64,000 nucleotides of DNA, taken from positions 1,674,001 to 1,738,000 of the forward strand of contig NC_057377.1 in the NCBI RefSeq assembly GCF_016906535.1. Reading direction: 5' to 3'. Made by a program: the position numbers and the translations under genes. The notes beneath the pieces are model-generated. The model was not told where the DNA came from and made no database searches. It worked only from the letters and a program-made list of their open reading frames with translations. How positions within the stretch are numbered: the stretch's first letter is position 1; each line of letters begins with the position of its first letter. Positions 38,001 to 48,691 of this stretch are shown here, piece by piece. Source of the stretch: Rhizoctonia solani (taxonomy: Eukaryota; Basidiomycota; Agaricomycetes; Cantharellales; Ceratobasidiaceae).

Positions 38001-39694
38001 CAGCCGCACTGGCCACCTGGAACATTCCCTCGCCAGTATTGTCGGTGGCGTACTCAGGGGATGGCAGTCGAGTTGCAGTCGGATGCGAAGACGGAACAGT
38101 GAGCATACGGAACGCATACGATGGCACGCTGCTTGTTGGGCCCTGGAATGCTCACACTGACTATGTTCGTTCGATTGTGTTCTCGCCTGATGGCAGACTT
38201 GTTGCCTCGGGGTCAACTGATTGCACCATCGGAGTGTGGGACGTGCGCACCGGCAGTCCTGTTGTCGGCCCATTCCACGGTCACACCGGCGATGTCAACT
38301 CGGTTTCGTTCTCACCCGACAGCAAGCGCATAGTCTCTGGCTCCTTCGACAACACCGTTTGTATATGGGACACAGCCGATGGCACACTGCTTGTGGGTCC
38401 GTTGCACGGTCATACCGCCTCAGTCCGCTCCGTGACGTTCTCGCCCGACGGCACACTCATTGCCTCTGCCTCCAAGGACGAGACTATCCGACTGTGGCGC
38501 TCGGACGACGGCACTCCTGCTGCTTCCCCACTTCAAGGTCACACCCACTCTGTCAACTCTGTTACGTTCACGCCCGATGGGACTCGACTTGTCAGCGGGT
38601 CATCCGACAAGACCGTTCGTGTGTGGAGGGTGTCGGATGGGTCGGCTGTTGCCACTCCATTTCAGGGTCATTCAGATGCTATCTACTCGGTGGCAGTGTC
38701 GCCTGATGGCATGCTTGTTGCATCTGGCTCCAGGGATCGTACTGTGCGAGTGTGGAGGATCAGCGATGGGCTACTTGCTGCCGGTCCATTTGTTGGCCAT
38801 ATTAATCGGATTTTATCAGTTGGGTACTCGCCGGATGGGACGCGAGTCATCTCTGGCTCTATTGATGGGACCGTTCGTGTTTGGAATGTGCGCGAAGGCA
38901 TGATGTCCCCCGCCTCTTCAGAAGTTGATCTATCATTTATTACATCCCTCTCTTTCTTGCCTGATGGCGCCCATGTGTTGACAGTGTCGCGTGGGGGCGA
39001 GATGCGCATGTGGGATGTCTCGAATGGCATATCCCAGCCAGCGCCACCCGACATCCAGGTTCCTCATCCTCCATCTCATGCAGCATCTCCCGATAGGTCA
39101 TACACTGCTGAAACCGATACGTATGGACGGCTAGTACAGGTTGTGCGCACGGACGACAAGTCTGTGGCTGCTGGGCCGTTTGATCGCACCCCTGAAGCAT
39201 GGCATTTCTCTCACAACAGTACCTGCGTCATCGCGGGCTTTTGGGATGGCAGGATTGAGGGGATATGTCTGGAGACTGGGCAGACTGCATTCCAGTTGCG
39301 CTCCGCTAACAATCACCATGTTAGCCTGATTGCAGAGTGCCCGGATCATTCACTTCTTGCCTCTTTTGACAGCGGCTCATTCAATACTTCCCCCACTATA
39401 CAAATCTGGAGCATGGCTGGACCTACACTCTGTTTTCAATCCTCAGACAATCCCTCTCTCGATCCGGGGCCAGGTCAGACACTCTCTGGACTTTACGACC
39501 AATGCCATATCGATAGGGATGGGTGGATGGTCAACAAAAGCAACGAGCTGCTGCTCTGGCTTCCGTCGGAGATAGCTGATGCAGGACTGTCCCCGTTCGT
39601 GTGGGTGATCGTAACAGGGTCGGGGACACTGCAATTACCGAAGCGGATGCTGGTAACCGGGGATCAGTGGTACCAATGCTATGTACAGCATTGA
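35094..39694 (+). CDS. NACHT-WD40 NLR-like protein D
   Basis: Exons 35094-35672, 35724-35854, 35903-36041, 36095-36142, 36196-37731 and 37784-39694 give 1,447 residues. Exon lengths equal those of C except for one extra codon in exon 6. MSTRNNRSRNKKGKVRRW start, Pro/Thr-rich spacer, helical domain, Walker A at about 356, Walker B VVVIDALDEC. Exon 5 begins KTLLKDLGPE instead of the NTRLEGLGPE of B, C and F. Intron 5 is 52 nt (GTGAGT to TACATAAG) and carries a stop, so splicing is required. WD40 blades differ from C mainly after the His-Thr pair and around the Asp of each blade: DYVRS, GDVNS, ASVRS, HSVNS, DAIYS. Blade 7 has HINRI in place of HTxxI. The tail ends MLVTGDQWYQC. The WD40 half and 3' flank resemble F and G. 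Confidence 0.92.
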
Positions 39695-40065
39695 ATCTTT
39701 GTTCTGTGGCTTTTCTTCGTTTGATATTGAAAGCACATCCAATGTTTGGAATGGTCGTAGATCTGATACTCGAGCGCATGTTGTATGTCTTTATCATTAG
39801 CATCAATTCAATCATCAATTGTACAAACATTCCAGCCCGTAGCGCTTTCTCCTGCCTGGCGTAATTAGCACCTAGAAGGGTTGGTAAAAGTTATACAAAC
39901 TAACACTCAATCACTGTGTCAAACCTGCCTATTGATCTCGCTCTATGTGCACCAACTATGGGATTCAATTCCAAGGAGAACACATTATACTACATGTCTG
40001 CACTATAAGCGCAAGACTGCCCAGGTCAAGGCATGGTGAAGCATATAGCTCTATACCAAAAATGT

Positions 40066-40224
40066 GTTGGAATATCGTGTATTTGGCGTCTATTCTGCAT
40101 GTACTGTACAGGACCGGAAGAGATCTTCCAAAGACTTCTCCCCGTGTACTTAAAATTTTTGTCTTACTTTGAATACATTTTGCCCCTCTGCGTTGACGAC
40201 TTTGTGTGTCTTTCAACAAAATGT
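40066..40224. repeat. 159-bp insertion flanked by AAAATGT
   Basis: Present only in the D-E copy of the spacer. AAAATGT occurs just before it and again at its end, while the other two copies have it once. It is either an insertion with a short target duplication or a block lost elsewhere by recombination between short repeats. No inverted ends or ORF seen. Confidence 0.6.
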
Positions 40225-42432
40225 ACTCCGTTTGGGGAAGACCCTGTACTTCACAACCACATTCCATGTATGATCTATTTGTTTTAGGAACAACAGGAGA
40301 GAGAGCGTTCGAATATGCATCAGCAAGGCAGGGTGACTTCACAATTAAATTTGCACAGCATAACACCATATGCAGAAGAGAAACTAAAGTTGAGTATCTT
40401 ACTTGAAAACGGCCGATTTCAGTAGGTTTTGAGCTATCAGTGAACTGGTCAGTGGGTACGGTTTAGCACAATCGTCAAAATGAGTATGACTCATGCCGCT
40501 TCTTACCTCGTATCTCACTGAGAGGCGCGTACGATTTTCGTCTTTCCAGCATCTTTCCCAAACGATCGGGTGTATGCTCGGATATTCGTGTTCATACTGA
40601 TATCAGTTTTCGAAGGTGTCCGTGGATTGCGTATAACAAGTTCACTCACAAATCACCGGTACCATTTGTTACTTCTCATTACGCGTGTCTTTCATTCAAC
40701 TTAGCGCGTCCATCCCATATCTGCAAATTTATCCTGATCTAAGCTGGGTATGCGTATACGTCGAAGAAGTGAGGTCGAAAGCATCGGTGAGACTGCATAC
40801 AAACTCGGTCTCACTACTCATCTTTTGGTATACCATTCGGTCGCCTCCGCCAGAGCGGCCTTAATAATGAGTTGGCCACAAACACATAACTGAAGCGGAC
40901 CTATATATGAAGCAGGAAACACCTCGGTCGGACTCTATGCCCATATAGTATTGATATAGGGTACTCTCGAGCACTACTAAGAGCTCTATGGCAGCCCTAG
41001 GCTTTTCCACGCTTCGGCAACTCAGATTTCTGCTGGGCGGAACTAATCCTGTTCTGCCGGTGGCCGAAGTATCAAACAAAGTATGATCGAGGGTCCGAGA
41101 CTGCTGATCGGGAGTGGAGCTCTGCAGGTGGCTGTGGGTGTGAAATACTGAGTCAAGAGCGAATGACTGCAAGGGTACAGGATGGTGCTTGGCCAACGTC
41201 ATTCACGCTCGCCTTTTGGGTGTGTGTTTATCGAATCCTGGCTCGTCGGGGTGATTTGACTTGTTTTACGACCAGAGTTTGCTATGCGACCAGTCTCCGG
41301 GCTCATCGGCGGATGAGACCTTACCAAACAGCTTTCGTACTCGACCTCCATAACGATCGTTCTATCATATAACCAGTCAGTCAATTGGAGGCGTCGAGCA
41401 ACTGGTACCCAGTTCAGGCATGCTGAATGCCAAGCTCCCATCCATGTCCGACTCTATGCCTTGCCGGATCGGATAGCCTACCAGCACACAGTTTCAGAAT
41501 GAGCACCCAAGTTAAGCCTAACCTTGACTGAGATTAGTGTAAGCGACGTGATACACTTGTGGAAACTTGGAAGCGCGCTCACGTAAAGACTCCTGCTTTC
41601 ATCTATTACAGTTTTCGACATGCAGATCAGGGTCCGTCGATCGCAAATAACCACTCTCGATCGGCACTTGTTGCTCAACATGCCGCGTTTATATCACACC
41701 CACACTGTTTCTCCGACTCTCGGACAGCAGTTGATAGTGTGAGGATCACTTACCGGGGACTACTGAAAACCTGTGTTTGTATGTCATTCTCCTGCCGAGT
41801 ATGCGGGTGTGTGCGATTGGTACTGACAGGATTAGTCATGTAAGTGATCGACATGCCGACTTTCATTTCGACTTGGTTGATCCTGTACCTTGTGCTCGGT
41901 GCTGTGATTCATCATGGATCGGATGTGCATGGCGCGGGAGTTGGAAGGACGACTCGGCTGGGTCAGCGACTCGCGTTTCTGCTCGACATTGCTCAGTATC
42001 GTTTGTCTGCCGTATGTAGCGACCCAGCATGGAGATGTGCAGTGCGAGCGGGGCGGTGGAGCATAGTATGAGCTTTATGAAAGGACCAATGGTATGTATG
42101 TGATGGGCCCAGAAAGTCCGATGGACCTTGAGGCATCAGGTTTATTCCTGAGATGGTGTGTGGCCACTCGTTTGTTCTGGCAGACAATCTGACAATCGGG
42201 GTTTCCCGATCACGTGTGGCCCCGATGAACCCACGGAATATGAGAGCAAACCCATGACTTTTATTTGTTTTTATTCTTATTCTTAGATATGATTATTTCG
42301 ACTTGGGCGTTACCTTTCATATGAGACGGAAAATGCACACAAGAGCGGCAATGGCAGACGGGAGCAAGATTGGTAGGGGTCACTTGGTGGCAAATAGACG
42401 GAAGACCAATAGCTTGAGTTTGAGGCTGTCGA

Positions 42433-42442
42433 CCACGTGGTC
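42433..42442 (+). promoter_or_regulatory. CCACGTGGTC box upstream of gene E
   Basis: Here the full palindrome is GACCACGTGGTC. It lies 331 bp before TATAAA at 42,764. Confidence 0.55.
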
Positions 42443-42763
42443 GGCCAGTCTTTCTGCGTCACTTTACCGCTTGACGTCTCCTGTAGCCAATCGTAGTATG
42501 CCTGCACTATGGTCTCGTTCTGCATCACCAGGGCTGCCAGAAACGACTTGACGTGAATGCGCCGTCGACGGTTACGAGGCATCCGGACGGCGGGTGCTTA
42601 GCTGAATGGCAGTGAGTCTGGTTAGCGTGGGGTTTGTGCACAGTGTTGAGGGATGCTGAGCACACGAGACCAGGGCGACAGAACGCAGCTTATGTGGTTC
42701 TGAACACGCTGATCACACCGGAAGCATGGCAGCTGGCAACGTGCGGACCACGTTCCCTCTTGC

Positions 42764-42769
42764 TATAAA
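42764..42769 (+). promoter_or_regulatory. TATA box, gene E
   Basis: TATAAA in TTGCTATAAACGATCC, 63 bp before the ATG. Confidence 0.65.
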
Positions 42770-42826
42770 CGATCCGAGGATGAGCGCTCACTCCTAGTCT
42801 ATCCAACGATGACGAACAATCGAAAT

Positions 42827-45800
42827 ATGTCGACTGCGAACAACAGGTCGAATAGGAAGAAAGGGAAAGTGCGACGCTGGCTGGATAGTCTGCTCTGCGT
42901 CTCATCGCCCGAGGCTCCAGTCGCGCCATCCACCCAGCAGCGCCCGTCTTCGTATGCCTCGTTCCCTCTAGAACCGATCCAAGACGCCCACACAGGTACC
43001 CCCAATGATGACAACACCGCACAACAAGGGCCTTTGTATGCATCACTCCCTGCAGAACCGACCCAAAGTGCCCACGTAGATTCGGTCAATGACGAGAACG
43101 CACCCCTTCCGACAGCCCGACCGTCAGCTCAAATCAGTACCCCTCCCGATACATCAGGCGTCAAGAGCGGAGCGTGGGCTGGGCTTCGGTTGACTCTCAA
43201 GACCCTGAGAGACACTCCTGCGATGTTCGGCCCACTCGTCTCCGCAGCCAATGTACTTCTCGAATGCTTCGATACTATCGAGGTGTGTTATGCAAGGAAT
43301 ATACTATAGCTCTCGTTGCTGACGCGTACTCTACGATAGGCGGTCGCGCGGAACCAGCAAGACTACGAGCAACTGGCCACCGAGCTTGATGCGCTCAGCA
43401 AATCGCTTCTCAGGACATGCAAGGAGGTCGCACCAGGCTCAGCTGCCGATTGTGTAGCTGGGATCGTCAAGTATGTTGACCGGCTAGCTGTGAGCCTTGT
43501 ACGGTAACTGACAGGGGTGCACAGTACGATCAAACGAGAGGCGAATGGGATCGACAGCAAACTCGAGCGCGGGACTGAGAGACGGGCGCTGATGGCGAAC
43601 GCGGACGAACAGGATCTGATGAGGCGATACCGGCGGATACAGTCGCTGTTTCGGCAGCTGCAGGTGGGTGCATACGTTGTCGTTGATGATTGTGCTCGGC
43701 GCTTATGTATGGACAGACGAACGTTGGGATGAGCACCTGGGCAAACACGAATGAATTAGTGGCGGTGTGTATGACCTGATGTGGCTACACTGTGTACACT
43801 GACCGATCGAGTGAACAGAAATCAAGGCTTGGGGAACTGAACGCAGAAAAGAAGGCAACATACGACTCACAGCTCTCGGGACCGACCAACCGACGGACAT
43901 GCACCGAAGGCACGCGGGTCAAAGTACTCGACGAACTCAAAGACTGGGTGATCGAGGCAGCTGGACAGTCAGTATATTGGATGAGTGGCATGGCGGGCAC
44001 CGGCAAGACCACGATCGCATGTACGTTTGCCAAGTGGCTCGAAGCCGAGAAGCTGCTGGCGGCGAGTTTCTTCTGCACGCGGACCTCTGCCGACTGTCAG
44101 GACGTAACCCGAATCATACCGACGGTGGCATACCAGCTTGCACAATACTCTATCCCGTTCCAGTCGGCGCTATACGAGATCCTTGGCAACAATCGAGACA
44201 TAGGGTCAAAGAACATCGCGGCGCAGTTCGAAAAGCTGATACTAGAACCGCTAAACAGAATGAAGGACGACATACCGGACGGGATGGTAGTGGTGATCGA
44301 TGCGCTGGATGAGTGCAAAGACCAAGGCGGAGTGGGAAAGCTACTAGATATGCTATTCAGGCACGCTGCTCAGCTGCCAGTCCGGTTCTTCGTGACCAGT
44401 CGACCCGAGTCGGGCATCTACGCAACGATGGCGGCGCACGCAGCGTGTCACGAGGCTATACACCTGCACAAGATCGAGGAGTCGCTGGTCAGCGCGGATA
44501 TCAAGCTGTACCTGGAAGAGGTGCTTGCGCCAATATCGCCTCAGGCATCCGACATTGAGGAGCTTGTTCGACGCTCCGGGGTGCTGTTCATCTATGCGGC
44601 CACTCTTTTCCGCTACATCTTGCCCACGGGCCGGAAGGCTAACTCGCAGAAACGGCTCCGAGACATCATGGCCATGGCTCCGGAGGCTGTGATGGGACAC
44701 GCGCAGATTGATTTGCTGTACACGGTGGTGCTGAAGTCGGCGCTAGAAGACGAGGAAACGAACGAGGAAGAGAAGAACGACGTCCGGGCGGTACTTAACA
44801 CCGTGTTGCTTGCGCAAGAGCCGATTGGGATCCAAACCATCGCGGTCCTCGGCGCAATCGGGGATACGTCTCGAGTGGAGTATGCGCTGCGATCGCTGAG
44901 CTCTGTGCTGTACGAGTCGGGCACGGGTCTGGTATCAACCCTACACGCCTCGTTTCCGGACTTCATGTTCGACGAGAAGCGATCTGAGGCCTACTTTTGC
45001 GACACATCCAAGCACAGTCTACCGGTGGCGCGGCGATGCTTCGAGGTGATGAAGAAACAGCTACGAATGAACATATGCAACCTGCCGTCATCGTTCATGC
45101 GCGACAAGGATGTCAAGAACCTGAACGAGCTGATCGAATCGAACATCTCACCCCTGCTCGCATATGTATGCCGCTATTGGGCAAACCACCTCCGGCCAGT
45201 GCTGGAGGTAGATGAAATGGAGGGGGCGCTGGGCGAGTTTCTATTGACGCGACTGCTGTTCTGGATGGAGGTGTTGAGCGTGCGGGGAGATCTATCTACA
45301 GGAGTGGGTACGGTGCAGCTGATGAATGCCAAGCAGTGGCTGATGGTGAGTGAAGCGGCATGCACGTTATCTGTTTGCTGAGGCTTGAGCTGGTAGTCAT
45401 TTGGGCCCCACGGCTCTCGGTCAACGCTGGCAGTAAATACGGAAGATGCTATCAACTTCGTGGCAGGGCACACATCCAGCCCAGCGTCTAAATCAACCCC
45501 ACATATCTACATCTCGTCACTCGCATTCTGTGCCCGATCAAGCTATGTATACAAGCACTACCGGCCTCGGATGCAAGGGCTGGTGGAGCTGAAAGGCAGT
45601 CTGATGGACCGCAGAGAGACAGCCGCACTGGCCACCTGGAACATCCGCTCCGAAGTATGGTCAGTGGCGTACTCAGGGGATGGCAGTCGAGTTGCAGTCG
45701 GGTGTCAGGACGGAACAGTGAGCATACGGAACGCATACGATGGCACGCTGCTTGTTGGGCCCTGGAAGGCTCACACCTTTATTGTTCTTTCGGTTGTGTT

Positions 45801-47313
45801 CTCGCCTGATGGCAGACTTCTTGCCTCGGGGTCAAATGATTGCACCATCGGAGTGTGGGACATGCGCACCGGCACTCCTGTTGCCGGCCCATTCCGCGGT
45901 CACACCAGCTATGTCGACTCGGTCTCGTTCTCACCCGACAGCAAGTGCGCAGTCTCTGGCTCCGACGACAAGACCGTTTGTATATGGGACACGGCCGATG
46001 GCGCACTGCTTGTGGGTCCGTTGCACGGTCATACCGGCTCAGTCAACTCCGTGACGTACTCACCCGACGGCACACTCATTGCCTCTGCCTCTTACGACAA
46101 GACTATCCGACTGTGGCGCTCGGACGACGGCACTCCTGCTGGTTCTCCACTTCAAGGTCACACCGACTCTGTCTCGTACGTTACGTTCACGCCCGATGGC
46201 ACTCGACTTGTCAGCGGGTCATCCGACAAGACCGTTCGTGTGTGGAGGGTGTCGGATGGGTCGGCTGTCGCCACTCTATTTCAGGGTCATTCAGGTGGCG
46301 TCTACTCGGTGGCAGTGTCGCCTGATGGCATGCTTGTTGCATCTGGCTCTTATGATCGTACCGTGCGAGTGTGGAGGATGAGCGATGGGTCACTTGCTGC
46401 CGGTCCATTTCTTGGCCATACTGATATGATTCGGTCAGTTGGGTACTCACCTGATGGGACGCGAGTCATCTCTGGCTCTGATGATGGGACCGTTCGTGTT
46501 TGGAATGTGCGCGAAGGCATGACGTCCCCCGCCTCTTCACAAGTTTCTCTATCCCGTATCGCATCCCTCTCTTTCTCGCCTGATGGCGCTCATGTGTTGA
46601 CAGTGTCGCGTGAGGGCGAGAGGCGCATGTGGGATGTCTCGAATGGCAAACCCCAGCCAGCACCACCCGACATCGAGGTTCCTCATCCTCCATCTCATGC
46701 AGCATCTCCCGATAGGTCCTACACTGCTGAAACCGATACGTATGGAGGGCTAGTACAGGTTGTGCGGACGGACAACAAGTCTGTGGCTGCTGGGCCGTTT
46801 GATCGCCCCCCTCGAGTATGGCAGTTCTCTCACGACAGTACCTGCGTCATTGTGGGCTTTTGGGATGGAAAGATTGAGGGGATATGTCTGCAGGCTGGGC
46901 AGACTGCGTTCCAGTTGCGCTCTGCCGATGACGACTGGGTTGATCTGATTGCAGAGTGCCTGGATGGTTCACTTCTTGCCTCCTTTGGCAGTCATCCACT
47001 CAAAAGTTCCCCCGCTCTACGAATCTGGAGCATGGCTGGACCTACACTCTGTTTTCAATCCTCAGACCATTCCCCTCTCGATCCGGGGCCAGGTCAGACG
47101 CTCTTTGGGCTTCACGCCCGATGCCACATCAACGGAGATGGGTGGATGGTCAACAGCAGCAACCACCTACTTCTCTGGCTTCCGTCAGAGATTGCTCGTG
47201 CAGGACTGTCTCCGTTCGTGTCGGTTATTGTCACAACGTCAGGAACACTACAAGTACCAAAGCATATGCTATTGGTCGGGCCGGAGTGGGACAAATGCTA
47301 CATACGGAGCTGA
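42827..47313 (+). CDS. NACHT-WD40 NLR-like protein E
   Basis: Exons 42827-43282, 43340-43470, 43525-43663, 43717-43764, 43819-45345 and 45397-47313 give 1,405 residues. The first 25 residues (MSTANNRSNRKKGKVRRW) resemble C and D. The spacer then contains a twice-used motif (ASFPLEPIQDAHT, ASLPAEPTQSAHV), and the helical domain is of a second type (MFGPLVSAANVLLECFDTIE). NACHT is the second subfamily: Walker A MAGTGKTT at about 315, Walker B VVVIDALDEC, FVTSRPESGIYATM. After intron 5 (51 nt, ending CTGGTAG) the protein resumes SFGPHGSRSTLAVNTEDAI. From RMQGLVELKGSLMDRR onward it becomes nearly identical to the B/C/D type. The end (LLVGPEWDKCYIRS) and the 3' flank match gene C. Confidence 0.92.
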
Positions 47314-47967
47314 GTGTTGCTTGTTGCTTTTTTTCTTTCTTAGTACATTGGTATGAATCACAGCAGTAACGTGCACCGTGATACATCGTGTATTTGGGAC
47401 CCGTGTGATATATGCTGTACCGCACTGGGTGTGTATATTCGGGTCTTTCTCATGTATATAGTCAAATCATTCACACATTCATTCATTATTTTTCGTTCTG
47501 CTTCCACCTACTTGTGACGCTCAGTGTATGAGCAAAAGCCTTCGTGATAATGATGATAGCTGCTCATTTGTTCTGCTTGCTTTTCGCTAGTGGTTTATTA
47601 CTGGAGATTTAAGTCTACGACTCCTTATTGGACAAGTAACGATTATTTCGAGCCGCGCCTGAGCCTAGTAGATCAGGCTGCTTTGTCTCTCCAATAAGGA
47701 CTTAGTCCCCCAACCCTTGTATATGGACATAACGTTATCTTTGTCTCATCTAACTGCTGACGCTCAGATCGGCCAGCGAGTGATGATTGTGCTAGGAGAG
47801 AGCACAACCTTATCATAAGAAGGGCAAAGTTCATATGACTTTACCGTACCTTTGCACTCTTGCTTTTCGGCGTGGCCCTGTTTTATTCTCGCTTCACTTG
47901 CGAACTCAACACGGTTTTGTTGGGGTCGCATTGCGAGGAGTTGATCGAATTGCCTGCTCTTGGGATC
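47314..47967 (+). repeat. 3'-flank repeat, copy 2 (after gene E)
   Basis: Near-identical to 30,208-30,865. It shows that gene E and gene C share their 3' ends beyond the coding region. Confidence 0.85.
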
Positions 47968-48691
47968 ACACTGGGAGGAGGGTCCCGTTCTTGAGGTGGT
48001 CCAGATGTGTCAAAGATGGAGGTTTTTGTGCACGTCTTGATAAATCCTGTGATTTCTCAAGATGTGACTCAGATTCAACCTTTTGACGCATCTGGTTGGT
48101 GGATCTTGATACGCACGTGAAGCAGATGTGAAATAGCGCTGGGCTCTTGTCGTCATACGATTTATTGTGCAATTATCCGTACTATTCATTGGACCATAAG
48201 TATGTCGTATATTGAGTGATTATATGTACATTATCTCAGATCCGTCCCCCTCATTATGGAATCAGCATAATATTTAATATCAGCCCGGGTCTGGTGCTTG
48301 CGATGAAGCGACCGCTCCCGTTGACTGTGATTTTTGAAATCGTAGTGACGATGAACGATGAATATTGAAAATTGGTGAGTACCTTTTTGCTCCCTTCTAC
48401 GCCCCCATAGGCAATAGTTAGGCTTGCAAGCCGACTCTTGTCAATTTTTGAGGTGCCGGAGCGATTAATTTTACGCAGTTGGGGGTATAAAACAATCTGT
48501 ATAAGTGTAGTCAACTCAAAATTGCCTTCAGCCAACAAAATGAGTGCACAGAACCCACCTGCTCCTCCAACGGCTAGTCGTGCAACCTCTGGTCCGCAGC
48601 AAAACCCCCAAACTCCCTTGGCAAGTTGAACTACGAATCCCGCAATGACGGTGGGGCTTGTTCAATTGATTTTGCGTGTTGAAGGAATCAA
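47968..48691. other. Unique junction sequence upstream of gene F
   Basis: Not shared with any other NLR spacer here. It contains TATAAA at 48,486-48,491 and, 54 bp on, an ATG (48,540) opening a 29-codon frame MSAQNPPAPPTASRATS, rich in Pro and Gln. It lacks the CCACGTGGTC box. It may be the 5' end of an unrelated gene to which the truncated NLR was joined. Confidence 0.6.

Larger units (their letters stand above)
39695..42826 (+). repeat. Intergenic repeat, copy 1 (D-E spacer)
   Basis: Recurs at 52,555-55,528 (F-G) and, cut short, at 60,016-62,139. Several ORFs of 60-115 codons recur in all copies, but they shift, gain stops or change ends, so I do not call them genes. It carries the promoter boxes of gene E and a 159-bp insertion relative to the other two copies (40,066-40,224). 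Confidence 0.85.

Noticed and set aside
40861..41202. Minus-strand ORF of 113 codons in the D-E spacer, with relatives at 53,586 and 61,118
   Set aside because: Ends and starts differ between copies and changes are spread over all codon positions, as expected for duplicated non-coding DNA.
45346..45459. Gene E and G WD40 regions as separate genes starting at a downstream ATG or GTG
   Set aside because: A 51-nt intron ending CTGGTAG joins the frames in both (SFGP... to the EDAI/EDVI linker).
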